Source: Rhodococcus sp. PAMC28707 (GTDB taxonomy: Bacteria > Actinomycetota > Actinomycetes > Mycobacteriales > Mycobacteriaceae). From it: 64,000 bases of DNA. How positions within the stretch are numbered: the first letter of the stretch is position 1; every line of letters begins with the position of its first letter. The stretch covers positions 1,054,001 to 1,118,000 of the forward strand of contig NZ_CP039253.1 in assembly GCF_004795915.1 (NCBI RefSeq), written 5' to 3'. Under the pieces are notes generated by a model that searched no databases, had not been told where the DNA came from, and saw only the letters and a program-made list of their open reading frames with translations. The position numbers and the translations under genes were made by a program. Shown here one piece after another: positions 1 to 9,464 of this stretch.

Positions 1-1
1 T

Positions 2-1729
2 GGAGTCGAGTGGAACGAGTCGGTATTCGGCCACCACCACGACGAACCCGAAACTCGCAACGACGACAATTCCGCGGCGTCGATGCCGCTGTCGGTGGTC
101 ACGGCGTCCGAATTCGACTGGGGCAGCGATACCGCACCTCGAATTCCGTTGGACCGCACAGTCGTCTACGAAGTCCACGTCAAAGGGTTCACCGCAAACC
201 ATCCCGGTGTGGAGGAGTCCATCCGTGGAACATATGCAGGGTTGGCCCATCCCGCAGCGATCGCCGAGCTTGTCGAATTGGGCGTGACTACCGTCGAACT
301 GCTCCCCGTTCATCAATTCGTCCAGGACTCCCATCTCCTGGAGTCGGGACGTCGAAACTATTGGGGATACAACTCGATCGGCTTCTTCGCCCCGCACAAC
401 GAGTACAGCAGTGCCGGAGACACCGGCGGCCAGGTCGATGAATTCAAGGCCATGGTCAAAGCTCTCCACAACGCCGGAATCGAAGTGATCCTCGATGTGG
501 TGTACAACCACACGGCCGAGGGAAACCACCTGGGACCGACGTTGTCGCTCAAGGGAATAGACAACAGATCGTACTACCGGTTGGTCGAGGACGACCGAGC
601 GTCCTACTTCGATACCACTGGAACGGGCAACAGCCTCAACGTCGGCCACCCAGCCGCGCTGGCTCTCATCATGGACTCCTTGCGTTATTGGGTTACCGAG
701 ATGCACGTCGACGGGTTTCGATTCGATCTTGCGAGCACCCTGACCCGGCAGGATTCCGATCTGGACAAGCACAGCGCGTTCCTCGATCTGGTTCACCAGG
801 ATCCGACGCTGGCGCCGGTCAAGCTCATCGCTGAGCCTTGGGACACCCATGGTTATCAGGTGGGCGGATTTCCCGCTCGCTGGTCCGAATGGAATGGCCA
901 GTTCCGCGACGACGTTCGAGACTTCTGGCGCGGTGAGCCCGGATCGTTGGGTGCCTTCGCGCAGCGCATCACCGGTAGCCCCGACGTCTACGAGGCCAGC
1001 CGTCGGCCGACATTGGCGAGTATCAACTTCATCACGGCGCACGACGGCTTCACCCTCGCCGACCTGAACAGCTACGACGACAAGCACAACGACGCCAACG
1101 GCGAAAACAACGAGGATGGCGAGTCCGACAATCGGTCGTGGGGTTGCGGAGTGGAAGGCCCGACCGAGGACGAGGGCATCCTCGCCCTACGCGCGCGGCA
1201 ACAACGAAATCAACTAGCGACGTTGTTGCTGTCTGCCGGCGTGCCGATGATCCTCGGTGGCGACGAAATCGGCAGGTCGCAGCAGGGCAACAACAACGCC
1301 TATTGCCAGGACAACGAGCTGTCGTGGTTCGACTGGGCGAACGCCGATCTCGATCTTCGCAACTTCACCCGCGAACTCCTACGCATGCGTCGGGAGCATC
1401 CGGCACTGCGTCCGAAGTGGTTTCGGCACGACAGTGACAGCGATGCCGAAAACTCGGTGGACTTCTACCGAGCGGATGGCGCCAAGCTCGGCGCGGAGGA
1501 TTGGGAGGACGGCACCGCACTGTCCATGCTCGTGCGCATGACGGCGCCCGAGGACGACACCACCTTCGCCTGGATCGTCAACTCTTCCTCCGGCCCAGTG
1601 GACTTCTCACTGCCGGAGGGAAGGTGGGCGCAGAGTCTATCGAGCGACCCCGACCAGGCCTACGAAAGCGAAGGCCCGACAATCTTGATTCGTGAGCATT
1701 CGTTCACCCTCCTGGCAGCAGAAGACTAG
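2..1729 (+). CDS. glgX: Glycogen debranching enzyme GlgX (5' end outside window)
   Basis: Hydrolyses alpha-1,6 branches in glycogen limit dextrin, in the cytoplasm. The reading frame is open from base 2, and the residues before the first internal ATG (base 83) already match the family, so the gene starts upstream of the window; 575 residues are visible of a usual ~700. GH13 catalytic landmarks are present: DGFRFD with the nucleophile Asp (about base 710), AEPWD with the acid/base Glu (about 829) and AHDGF (about 1039). The N-terminal CBM48 part is lacking only because of truncation. It ends 10 bases from a convergent acyl-CoA dehydrogenase gene. TreX-type isoamylase is the close alternative. 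Confidence 0.93.
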   Translation, partial: GVEWNESVFGHHHDEPETRNDDNSAASMPLSVVTASEFDWGSDTAPRIPLDRTVVYEVHVKGFTANHPGVEESIRGTYAGLAHPAAIAELVELGVTTVELLPVHQFVQDSHLLESGRRNYWGYNSIGFFAPHNEYSSAGDTGGQVDEFKAMVKALHNAGIEVILDVVYNHTAEGNHLGPTLSLKGIDNRSYYRLVEDDRASYFDTTGTGNSLNVGHPAALALIMDSLRYWVTEMHVDGFRFDLASTLTRQDSDLDKHSAFLDLVHQDPTLAPVKLIAEPWDTHGYQVGGFPARWSEWNGQFRDDVRDFWRGEPGSLGAFAQRITGSPDVYEASRRPTLASINFITAHDGFTLADLNSYDDKHNDANGENNEDGESDNRSWGCGVEGPTEDEGILALRARQQRNQLATLLLSAGVPMILGGDEIGRSQQGNNNAYCQDNELSWFDWANADLDLRNFTRELLRMRREHPALRPKWFRHDSDSDAENSVDFYRADGAKLGAEDWEDGTALSMLVRMTAPEDDTTFAWIVNSSSGPVDFSLPEGRWAQSLSSDPDQAYESEGPTILIREHSFTLLAAED

Positions 1730-1739
1730 AAGGCGGGAT

Positions 1740-3491
1740 CTAGAACCACTCGGGATTCATATCCAGGGTCGTACGGTCCAGGGACGCCAAAAGGTCGAAT
1801 TGTGGGCCTGTCTTCGGTAGTTCGTAACCGAAGAAGTACCGTGCGGCTTGACGCTTGCCGTCGTAGAAGGCTCCGGTCTTGCCTTCGACGGCGGTGAGCT
1901 GCTCGAGCCACATCCAGGCAATCACCACATGCCCGACCGCTTCGAGATACACGGTCGAATTCGCCAGCGCCACAGTAGGATCACCCTCCGACCACAGCGC
2001 TGCGGTGACCTCGACCGTGCGGTTCCATGCCGCTTCCAGTTCACCGGCGAACCGAGCGGTGTCGACGCTCAGCGGCCGGGCCCGTTCGACGGTGGCCGAA
2101 ATTTTGGAACCGAGGACCGCCACCCCTGCCCCCGACTGCATGGTTACTTTTCGGCCCAGCAGATCGAGCCCCTGAATGCCGTGCGTCCCCTCGTGAATCA
2201 AATTGAGTCGATTGTCCCGGTAGTACTGCTCGACGTCGTAGTCACGGGTGTAGCCGTACCCGCCGTGAATCTGGATCGCCAGGCTGTTGGCCTCGAGGCA
2301 CCACTGTGACGGCCAGCTCTTCGCGATCGGCGTCAACACATCGAGCAGTAGCGTCGACTCCGCCTTGATGGTGTCATCGGTCGTCGAGTCCTGCTCGTCG
2401 ACGAGCCTGGAGCAATAGAGACCGAGCGCAAGCGCTCCCTCCACATATGACTTCTGTGCCAACAGCATCCGCCTGACATCGGCGTGCTCGACAAGCGGCA
2501 CCGCAGGAGATGACGGATCCTTGGACCCCAGCGGCCGACCTTGAGTGCGAACCTTCGCATACTCGAGCGACTTCAGGTATCCGACGTAGCCCAACGCAAT
2601 TGCCAGGAACCCGACCCCGATTCGGGCCTCGTTCATCATGTGGAACATGTAGGAGAGACCGCGATGCTCCTCGCCGACGAGGTAGCCGACCGATCCGTCG
2701 AAAGCGAGAAGGGTGTTGGTTGTCCCGCGGTTACCCATCTTGTGGTTCAAACCGACGAGAGTCACCTCGTTGCGCTCCGCGTTCGGCAGAAGCTTGGGCA
2801 CGATGAACAGCGAGATGCCCTTGACTCCCGCTCCCCCACCCGGGATTTTGGCCAGCACGAGGTGGATGATGTTTTCGGTGAGTTCGTGATCGCCTGCCGA
2901 GATCCACATCTTGGTTCCGGTGATCCGGTAGCTGCCGTCGTCCTGCTTCTCGGCCCGGGTCGTGATGTCTGCGAGCGAGGAACCTGCCTGCGGCTCGGAG
3001 AGGCACATCGTGCCGAAGTACTTACCCTCCAACATCGGACGCACGTACTCGTCGATCTGCTCGGCAGTTCCGTACGTCGAGATCAGATTGGCATTGGCGA
3101 CGGTCAGAAACGGGTACGACGCCGTCGAGGCATTGGCCGCCTGGAAGTATGCCATCGATGCGCGAGCGACCGTCGTCGGCAGTTGCATCCCGCCGACGCT
3201 CTCGTCGAACTGACTTGCGATGAGCCCGGCAGAGGAATAGACGTCCAGTGCGGCCTTGACCTCATCGATCATGTCCACCGAGCCGTCGGGACGCATGGTC
3301 GGCTCGTTCGCGTCGGACTTCTTGTTGTGCGGTTCGAAGTGCTTGTGCGCGATATCGGCACATAGGTCCAGTACCGCGTCGAACGTCTCCTTCGAGTGTT
3401 CGGCGAACCGTGTGCGGTCCGTCAGCGATACGACATCGAGCCACTCGTAGAGCAGAAAGTCGAGATCGCGGCGAGAGAGTACGTCGGTCAT
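1740..3491 (-). CDS. Acyl-CoA dehydrogenase with C-terminal extension
   Basis: FAD-dependent dehydrogenase that introduces the alpha-beta double bond in acyl-CoA during fatty-acid oxidation. The 583-residue protein carries an N-terminal helical domain, the middle beta domain (TMCLSEPQAGSSL near 162, MWISAG near 196) and the C-terminal helical domain. The likely catalytic base is Glu434 in HEGTHGIQ. The last ~130 residues are the extra C-terminal domain found in long FadE5-like members. ATG start at 3491. A TetR gene begins 126 bases away on the other strand, so the two probably share a control region. Substrate chain length cannot be told from the sequence. Confidence 0.92.
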   Translation of the reverse strand: MTDVLSRRDLDFLLYEWLDVVSLTDRTRFAEHSKETFDAVLDLCADIAHKHFEPHNKKSDANEPTMRPDGSVDMIDEVKAALDVYSSAGLIASQFDESVGGMQLPTTVARASMAYFQAANASTASYPFLTVANANLISTYGTAEQIDEYVRPMLEGKYFGTMCLSEPQAGSSLADITTRAEKQDDGSYRITGTKMWISAGDHELTENIIHLVLAKIPGGGAGVKGISLFIVPKLLPNAERNEVTLVGLNHKMGNRGTTNTLLAFDGSVGYLVGEEHRGLSYMFHMMNEARIGVGFLAIALGYVGYLKSLEYAKVRTQGRPLGSKDPSSPAVPLVEHADVRRMLLAQKSYVEGALALGLYCSRLVDEQDSTTDDTIKAESTLLLDVLTPIAKSWPSQWCLEANSLAIQIHGGYGYTRDYDVEQYYRDNRLNLIHEGTHGIQGLDLLGRKVTMQSGAGVAVLGSKISATVERARPLSVDTARFAGELEAAWNRTVEVTAALWSEGDPTVALANSTVYLEAVGHVVIAWMWLEQLTAVEGKTGAFYDGKRQAARYFFGYELPKTGPQFDLLASLDRTTLDMNPEWF

Positions 3492-3617
3492 GGCATGCCT
3501 CGTGTCGGAAGTCGCGGTGGGAACTATGCAGGTGCATATTTTCTATGCGCTTGCCTATACTCGACCCGACACCCGATCGTGTCAACCCTGGGACCCGAGA
3601 GGAGGGATCGACCAACC

Positions 3618-4214
3618 ATGAGTGACGACGAGGTGAGCACCTCCAAAGCCGCCGCCCGAATCAGAAGCGCCGCCATCGAGATTTTCGCTGCCAAAGGGTA
3701 CGGCGCGACGTCGACGCGCGAAATCGCCGCAAGCCTCGATCTCAGTCCCGGGGCCATGTATCCGCACTACAAAACCAAAGAGTCGCTACTGTTCGACGCG
3801 AGCCTCGACGGACACCGACGTGCGCTCGCCGAAACGAAGCAAGCCGATGCCGAAACCGACCCGCCGCAGGCTCGACTCGCATCCACGGTCCGAGCGTACG
3901 TCCAGTTCCATGCCCGTCATCACGCGTTGGCCCGGGTCATCCAATACGAACTGCGGTCGCTCACGCCCGAGCACTTTCGCACGATCGCCGCTGTTCGACG
4001 GGCGACCTCCAAGGTGTTCACCGACATCATCGACGCGGGCGTGATCACCGGAGATTTTTCGATCGTCGACACCGACGCTGCCACTTTGGCGATCACCTCG
4101 CTCGGAATCGACGTCAGCCGGTGGTTTCCGAGTAAGTCGTTTTCGGACCCGGACGTCCTGGCCTCGCGCTATGTGGAACTGGCGCTTCGGATGGTCGGCG
4201 CACCACCGACATAA
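3618..4214 (+). CDS. TetR-family transcriptional regulator
   Basis: 198-residue regulator with a typical TetR N-terminal helix-turn-helix (roughly residues 12-58, including the IFAAKGYGATSTREIA and GAMYPHYKTKESLL stretches) and a helical ligand-binding C-terminal domain. The open frame extends upstream to 3396, but ATG 3618 was chosen because a purine-rich ribosome site (gagaggaggga) precedes it and the homologous part begins there. It is divergent from the acyl-CoA dehydrogenase and is a candidate repressor of it, by position only. Effector unknown. Confidence 0.88.
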   Translation: MSDDEVSTSKAAARIRSAAIEIFAAKGYGATSTREIAASLDLSPGAMYPHYKTKESLLFDASLDGHRRALAETKQADAETDPPQARLASTVRAYVQFHARHHALARVIQYELRSLTPEHFRTIAAVRRATSKVFTDIIDAGVITGDFSIVDTDAATLAITSLGIDVSRWFPSKSFSDPDVLASRYVELALRMVGAPPT

Positions 4215-4259
4215 TTTCGACGGCAATCCGACTCGTCCATAGTCCGGACAGCGATCGAC

Positions 4260-4874
4260 TCACTCCGATGGCAGCGTAGGTTGCCATTGGTGTGGGTCCC
4301 GCACGACGATCGGTAGTGAGTCCGGGTCACCTGCGGGCCACCGTGCTGGAGATCCACCGAGCTCGTGCAAGCGTTCCATTTGCTCACGGCACCACGGTGA
4401 TACCGCACCACCCTCGGCAACGAACTTCGAAAACTGTCGCCAGGGAACCCAATCTGCGCGTGACACCTCTTCGGGATTCGGTTTCGGAGCGGGCCCGTCG
4501 TAGACGACACCGAACACCGGACACAGTTCGTTTTCGACGATTCCGTTTGCCATGACGGCTCGATACCGGAAATCGGGCAGCAGCAGCCGCACGCCTCCTG
4601 CCTCGATTCCCAACTCCTGACTCAACCTGCGCAGGACCGCATCGCCCAAATTCTCCCCCGGGCCCGGATGCCCGCAGCAACTGTTGGTGGTCACCCCCGG
4701 CCAGGTCGACTTGTGGTGGGCGCGCTCGGTAACCAGTACCTCGTCCCTGCTGTTGAATACGTAGCACGAGAACGCCAGGTGCAGCGGAGTCGTCGTCGTA
4801 TGCACCGTCGACTTCGCCTGCGTTCCCAATTTCCGACCGGCGTCGTCTACGAGTACGACCTCCTCGGTCAGCAT
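4260..4874 (-). CDS. idi: Isopentenyl-diphosphate delta-isomerase, type I
   Basis: Interconverts isopentenyl and dimethylallyl diphosphate for isoprenoid synthesis. It is a Nudix-fold protein. The catalytic Cys lies in NSCCGHPGPGE and the catalytic Glu in ENELCPVFG; the metal ligands are the surrounding His and Glu residues. The start was set at the ATG giving MLTEEVVLVDD (4874), where family homology begins; the frame is open to 4910, so 12 extra residues are possible. No strong ribosome site is visible for either start. It stands alone and is convergent with the TetR gene. Confidence 0.93.
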   Translation of the reverse strand: MLTEEVVLVDDAGRKLGTQAKSTVHTTTTPLHLAFSCYVFNSRDEVLVTERAHHKSTWPGVTTNSCCGHPGPGENLGDAVLRRLSQELGIEAGGVRLLLPDFRYRAVMANGIVENELCPVFGVVYDGPAPKPNPEEVSRADWVPWRQFSKFVAEGGAVSPWCREQMERLHELGGSPARWPAGDPDSLPIVVRDPHQWQPTLPSE

Positions 4875-5091
4875 CGGGCACTGCCGGCGGATGAGGTGAG
4901 GGGCGCGCAAGCTATCCGATCCATACCATCATGTTCCCAGACCCCGCCACAATCGAAACATTTCGGCGCCGGTCGGCGCGTTCTTCTTTCATTCCACTCT
5001 CCAGGACCACACCACGCGTGGCCGGAAAAGTTCGATGTTTGTAGTGACCGGCAGAACGGGTAGAGCGATACGCAGGCGGGGCCGTGTTGGT

Positions 5092-6387
5092 TCACCTCGC
5101 CGGAGCGCCCGGGCAGGTTGAGCACACAGCCTCCCGGTCGTTCTTACTCCCGGACACCGATCGAGCCTTGGTCGCTCGAGAACTCGACGGAAATGTGAGA
5201 TCCAGAGCCGCCGAGAGATCGGCGATCAGATCGGCCGGATCCTCCAACCCGACGGAGAATCGCAAATGGCCGAGGGTCCGGAAGGAATCCGGATATCGGG
5301 CGACCCGCGCACCCTCGGTTCCTACGTGCACGATCAACGACTCGTCGTGACCGAGTGATACCGCCGAGGTGATCACTCGAAGATTCGCGACGAACGCGTT
5401 GTGGGTACCGGAGTCGGCGTCGATCGCAAAAGCCATCATCGCGCCGAACCGACCGTCGAACTGGCGGGCAGCGACCTCGTGCTGAGGATGCGATTGCAAT
5501 CCCGGATAGGCAACGAACGCCACCCTCGGATCATTGTCGAGAAACTTGGCGATGGTCGCGGCAGAGCTCGTCTGCTGGTTGAGCCGAAGCGGCAGCGTGA
5601 TCGAGCCGCGACTGATCAGCCAGGCGTTGAACGGCGAGATGACACCGCCGACATCGACCATTGCGTCGTTCTTGATCCGACCGATGAGCGCGCTCGATCC
5701 GATGACCGCACCACCCATTGCGTCACCGTGCCCGTTGATGTACTTGGTCAGCGAGTGCACGACCAGATCTGCCCCATCGGCGAGCGGGCGGTACATCGGA
5801 GGCGGGGTGAACGTCGAGTCCACCGACAACAGGACACCTGCCTCGTGTGCTACCCGCGCGATTGCCGCGATGTCCGTGACCTTGGTCGTCGGATTCGCGA
5901 TCGCCTCGACATGCACCAGAACGGTGTTCTCTCGCACAGCAGCCGCGACCGCGGCGACGTTCGAGCTGTCGACGAACGTTGCTTCGATTCCATACTTCTG
6001 CGGCAGTAGTTCCGAGAACAATCGAAAGGTCGCTTCGTACGTGACATCGCCGACGACCACGTGGTCACCGGACGAGAGAAACGTGAAGAACACCGCATGC
6101 AGCGCGGCCACTCCGGATGCAAGAACGACGGCGTCCTCGCCGTTGTCGAGTGCTGCCAACTTCTCCTGCAAAGCAATCTGATTCGCACCGGAATTGCGCG
6201 TGTAGAGCGGCACGTCGGTGGCCGACCAACTCAACGACGACGGATCCTCGGGTAGTGCATAAGAGTTGGCCATGACGATGGGTTGCCTGATCGCTCCCGA
6301 ACCACCGTCTGTTCGATTGCCTGCATGTACCGCTTGTGTGGGGAACGCCAATGTCGATGGGTCTTCTTTGTCGGGACGCGATGTCAT
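5092..6387 (-). CDS. Cys/Met-metabolism PLP-dependent lyase (cystathionine/methionine gamma-lyase family)
   Basis: A 431-residue fold-type I PLP enzyme. The PLP lysine is Lys215 in SLTKYINGHGD, the cofactor-ring Asp is Asp190 in SVDSTF, and YTRN (near 62) gives the phosphate-binding Tyr/Arg. Family members perform gamma-elimination or gamma-replacement on cystathionine, methionine or homoserine esters; residues visible here do not settle which. About 30 low-complexity residues follow the conserved C-terminus. It is a single gene with ATG start 6387. Alternatives are cystathionine gamma-synthase and O-acetylhomoserine sulfhydrylase. Confidence 0.85.
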   Translation of the reverse strand: MTSRPDKEDPSTLAFPTQAVHAGNRTDGGSGAIRQPIVMANSYALPEDPSSLSWSATDVPLYTRNSGANQIALQEKLAALDNGEDAVVLASGVAALHAVFFTFLSSGDHVVVGDVTYEATFRLFSELLPQKYGIEATFVDSSNVAAVAAAVRENTVLVHVEAIANPTTKVTDIAAIARVAHEAGVLLSVDSTFTPPPMYRPLADGADLVVHSLTKYINGHGDAMGGAVIGSSALIGRIKNDAMVDVGGVISPFNAWLISRGSITLPLRLNQQTSSAATIAKFLDNDPRVAFVAYPGLQSHPQHEVAARQFDGRFGAMMAFAIDADSGTHNAFVANLRVITSAVSLGHDESLIVHVGTEGARVARYPDSFRTLGHLRFSVGLEDPADLIADLSAALDLTFPSSSRATKARSVSGSKNDREAVCSTCPGAPAR

Positions 6388-6423
6388 ACCGAGAAATCTA
6401 TCGAACCGGAGACCGCGCGTGCG

Positions 6424-6906
6424 CTAGCGGCGGGAGAGAACGACCACCGGAATCTCGCGCTCGGTCCACGCCTGGTAGTTCGCGAAATCTGCGTATCTCT
6501 TCACCAGCAACGGCCACAACCGTGCGCGCTCGGCGGAGTCGACTGTGCATGCACGCACGTCACGTCGCTCGGAGCCGATTTGTAGCCAGGTATCGGGGCT
6601 CGCCATCAGATTCGAATACCACTGCGGGTTTTTCGGCATTCCGCCCTGCGAGGCCACCACGATCACGTTGTCGCCGTCGAGCAGGTAAATGAGCGGAGTC
6701 GTGTACTCGGTGGCCGACTTTCGGCCTCGATGCCCTAGCAGGAGCACTGGCACCGGCTTGCGGAATCCGCTGCCGATACGCCATTTCCCACCGATCCGGC
6801 CGCCGGTGCGTCGGTACAACCAGACCTGCGCCTTGGCGCCGTATTTCATCACCGAGGGAACGATCGGTGAGTCGAGGTGGGATGGCCGTGCGGGCGGTGT
6901 CGTCAC
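6424..6906 (-). CDS. Deazaflavin (F420)-dependent nitroreductase-family protein
   Basis: About 160 residues of the split-barrel family typified by Ddn of mycobacteria, which uses coenzyme F420 or FMN. Recognisable parts are KYGAKAQVWLYRRTGGRIGG, VPVLLLGHRGRKS, TTPLIYL and GGMPKNPQWYSNL, in the family order. The frame is open to 7197, but the upstream residues do not look like this family; GTG 6906 is the best start, with the ATG of MKYGAK (41 bases downstream) as the alternative. It is divergent from the AurF-type gene across a region with an inverted repeat. Substrate unknown. Confidence 0.8.
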   Translation of the reverse strand: MTTPPARPSHLDSPIVPSVMKYGAKAQVWLYRRTGGRIGGKWRIGSGFRKPVPVLLLGHRGRKSATEYTTPLIYLLDGDNVIVVASQGGMPKNPQWYSNLMASPDTWLQIGSERRDVRACTVDSAERARLWPLLVKRYADFANYQAWTEREIPVVVLSRR

Positions 6907-6974
6907 GTCGGGCAGTGTAAGCCCGCGATGCCGCAGCCGTCGATGATCCAGTTGAGCTCTACCCGTTTCTTCAA

Positions 6975-7001
6975 GTAACTGGTAATCTCCGTAACAGTTA
7001 C
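6975..7001. promoter_or_regulatory. Inverted repeat, candidate regulator-binding site
   Basis: Perfect 7-base arms (gtaactg and cagttac) separated by 13 bases, between the divergent F420-type oxidoreductase and AurF-type genes, 36 bases before the AurF start codon. The internal gtaa half-repeats suggest an operator for a TetR-like protein. No regulator gene is adjacent. Confidence 0.45.
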
Positions 7002-7036
7002 ATTGAGAGAACGAAAGACGAAAGGACGCACCCGCG

Positions 7037-7942
7037 ATGACCAGCACCGTCAGCTCGATCGACACCATCGAAGCCGAGGATGTCTCAGCACGGCTGCTCG
7101 ATTCTGCCGCGCAATTGTCGTACGACCCGGCCGAGGAAGTCGCCTGGGACGAACCCCTCGACCCCACCCTGTTCGGCCTCAATCCGGAATGGAGCACTCT
7201 CTACGGCACATCGATGTGGGAGGAAATGACGCAGGAACAGCGCATCTTGCTCACCCGCCACGAGGTGTGCTCGATCATGAGCACCGGCATCTGGTTCGAG
7301 ATGATCCTGCAACAGATGGTTCTTCGCGACCAGTACTGCAAGGACTCGTCCAACTCCGACTTCCAGTTCGCGTTGACCGAGATCGCCGACGAGTGCCGAC
7401 ACTCCATCATGTTCGCTCGTGCGTGTACGACCATGGGCATCAAGGCATACTTACCGCGCCGGATGAGCATCGAACTCGGCCGCGGCTTCAAAGCGATGGC
7501 ATCTGCCGAAGCCGCCTACGGCGGAATACTGGTGGCCGAAGAAGTTCTCGACGTGATGCAACGCGATTGGATGCGCGGCGAGAACGTCCTCCCCCTGGTG
7601 CGCACCACCAGCAAGATCCATGTAGTCGAAGAATCGCGACACATGACCTTTGCGCGTGCGCAGATGCGTGAACGGATTCAAGGCAAGAGCGTCGCGCGGC
7701 GTAAGTCGAGTGCACTGGTCGTTGCCATCGCCGCTCGCATCATCGTCTCGAACATGGTCAACAAAGGGGTGTACGAGGCTGCAGGCCTCGACGCAGATCG
7801 TGCAATCAAAGAGGCCAAGAACAACGCCCACCACCACACCATGATGCGAACCAGCAGCGAACACCTGATGGCATTCCTGCTGGACTGCGGTCTGATCACC
7901 AAGCCGGCGGAGGCAATCTACCGTCGGCTGCACATGCTGTGA
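7037..7942 (+). CDS. AurF-family diiron oxygenase
   Basis: 301-residue ferritin-like protein of the p-aminobenzoate N-oxygenase (AurF) family. A complete set of seven candidate diiron ligands is visible: Glu88, Glu119, His122, Glu168, His195, Glu199 and His202. The Glu168-His195-Glu199-His202 spacing equals that of AurF (196-223-227-230). The family oxidises arylamines or other substrates with O2 and needs an electron supply; the next gene, 16 bases downstream, encodes a ferredoxin-NADP reductase that could provide it. A ribosome site (gaaagga) precedes the ATG. The substrate is not known; a mycobacterial homologue next to fprB (Rv0885) is also uncharacterised as far as I know. Confidence 0.88.
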   Translation: MTSTVSSIDTIEAEDVSARLLDSAAQLSYDPAEEVAWDEPLDPTLFGLNPEWSTLYGTSMWEEMTQEQRILLTRHEVCSIMSTGIWFEMILQQMVLRDQYCKDSSNSDFQFALTEIADECRHSIMFARACTTMGIKAYLPRRMSIELGRGFKAMASAEAAYGGILVAEEVLDVMQRDWMRGENVLPLVRTTSKIHVVEESRHMTFARAQMRERIQGKSVARRKSSALVVAIAARIIVSNMVNKGVYEAAGLDADRAIKEAKNNAHHHTMMRTSSEHLMAFLLDCGLITKPAEAIYRRLHML

Positions 7943-7958
7943 AGAAGGAATAGCTGAT

Positions 7959-9464
7959 ATGGCCTTCGCCATCACCCAGAACTGCTGCAACGACGCGTCC
8001 TGCCTGTCTGTCTGCCCCGTCAACTGCATTCATCCGACACCTGATGAGCCGGATTTCGGCAAGACCGAATTGCTGTACATCGACCCACGCTCCTGCATCG
8101 ACTGTGGGGCATGCGCCGATGCATGTCCGGTCGACGCGATTACCCCCGTCTCGCGTCTGACACCGGAGCAGTCGATCTACGCGGATATCAATGCCGACTA
8201 TTACAAGGACAAACCGACCGATCCGGCTTGGGCACCTCCGCGGTTCCCAGCCACGGCGGTGAACGAACTTCGAAAAATCGATGTCGCGATCATCGGGACC
8301 GGCCCAGCTGCCTGCTACACCGCGCAGGCACTCCTTCGGCTTCCGAGCAGCCGGGTTACGTTCTACGACCGCCTCGAGACAGCAGGTGGACTGGCCCGCT
8401 ACGGGGTGGCGCCCGACCACCTCGGAACCCGTCGAATCAACGAGCATTTTCGCAGCATCTTCGCGCACCCCCGCGTCGGCATGAAGCTCGGCGTCGAGGT
8501 CGGAGTCGACATCGACCAGCAGACGCTCACCGAACGCTACGACGCCGTCGTCTACGCCGTGGGTGCGGAGAACGATCGTCCCCTCGATATTCCCGGCCTC
8601 GACCTGCCCGGTTCGATCAGCGCTCGCACCGTAGTCGGTTGGTACAACGGCCATCCCGACGTCGCCGCCGATGCCGTCGACCTGACCGGCGTTCGGAGCG
8701 TCACGATCATCGGCAACGGCAACGTGGCCCTCGATGCGGCGCGCATCCTGACCGCCGACCCGGACGATCTCGCATCCACCTCCATCTCACCCCATGCCCT
8801 CGCGGCGCTCCGACAGCACCGGGTCGAGGAAGTGGTCGTTCTCGCTCGTCGCGGTCCGGAGTTCGCCGCATTCACCCGTTCCGAGTGCAAGGCGCTTCTC
8901 GACCGCCCACACGTCGATGTGGTGGTGGCCGGATCGCCGGAGACTCTGTCGGTGATCGACGCGCTTCCCGCCTCGGCTCCAGCGTCGGCGCTGCGTGGCG
9001 CGGACGTCGTCGAACTCGGTTCACCGTATTCTTCGCGCCGGATCGTCTTCGCGTTCGGGCGGGCACCACTGGCCGTTCACGGCGAGAGGTGTGTCGAGTC
9101 GGTCCTTGTCGGCACCGAGGACGACGCCCGATCTATCCCTACCGAGCTTGTGCTGCTCGCGATCGGATACCGCGGAACGCCCTCTGCGGGAGTTCCTTTC
9201 GACGAGAAATCGGGGACCATCAACAATATCGACGGCAGAGTGTCCGACCACGACGGAACACTCGTAGCCGGTTGCTACGTGGTCGGTTGGGCCAAGCGTG
9301 GCGCCACGGGCGGAATCGGCGACAACAAGGTCGACGCCGAACTGACTGTGGACGCGCTCGTCGAGGACGTCGCAGCACGCAGTCCACGACGCACCCGCGA
9401 CTGGCACCGAGGACTGTCTGCATCATCGAAAACTCGCGAGGACGCCGTTATACTCGATCGGTGA
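7959..9464 (+). CDS. fprB: Ferredoxin/ferredoxin-NADP reductase, FprB type
   Basis: 501-residue fusion of an N-terminal bacterial ferredoxin and an adrenodoxin-reductase-like flavoprotein. The ferredoxin has cysteines 9, 10, 15, 19, 23 and a second cluster motif C46, C49, C52, C56 before a proline. The reductase part starts near residue 108 with the FAD motif IIGTGPAAC and has an NADPH motif IIGNGNVALDAAR. It moves electrons from NADPH to its own or a partner ferredoxin. Its start is 16 bases after the diiron oxygenase and its stop overlaps the next gene, so the three are an operon and it is the likely electron donor. Confidence 0.92.
   Translation: MAFAITQNCCNDASCLSVCPVNCIHPTPDEPDFGKTELLYIDPRSCIDCGACADACPVDAITPVSRLTPEQSIYADINADYYKDKPTDPAWAPPRFPATAVNELRKIDVAIIGTGPAACYTAQALLRLPSSRVTFYDRLETAGGLARYGVAPDHLGTRRINEHFRSIFAHPRVGMKLGVEVGVDIDQQTLTERYDAVVYAVGAENDRPLDIPGLDLPGSISARTVVGWYNGHPDVAADAVDLTGVRSVTIIGNGNVALDAARILTADPDDLASTSISPHALAALRQHRVEEVVVLARRGPEFAAFTRSECKALLDRPHVDVVVAGSPETLSVIDALPASAPASALRGADVVELGSPYSSRRIVFAFGRAPLAVHGERCVESVLVGTEDDARSIPTELVLLAIGYRGTPSAGVPFDEKSGTINNIDGRVSDHDGTLVAGCYVVGWAKRGATGGIGDNKVDAELTVDALVEDVAARSPRRTRDWHRGLSASSKTREDAVILDR

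Noticed and set aside
1725-1743. ctag...ctag repeat between glgX and the dehydrogenase gene
   Set aside because: Only four-base arms; too weak to call a terminator.
2541-3365. 274-residue plus-strand frame inside the acyl-CoA dehydrogenase gene
   Set aside because: Shadow of the minus-strand gene, which has clear motifs and the right length.
4868-5125. 85-residue minus-strand frame with a CFDCGG stretch between idi and the PLP lyase
   Set aside because: Overlaps the idi start, has no ribosome site and codon use unlike neighbours; treated as non-coding.
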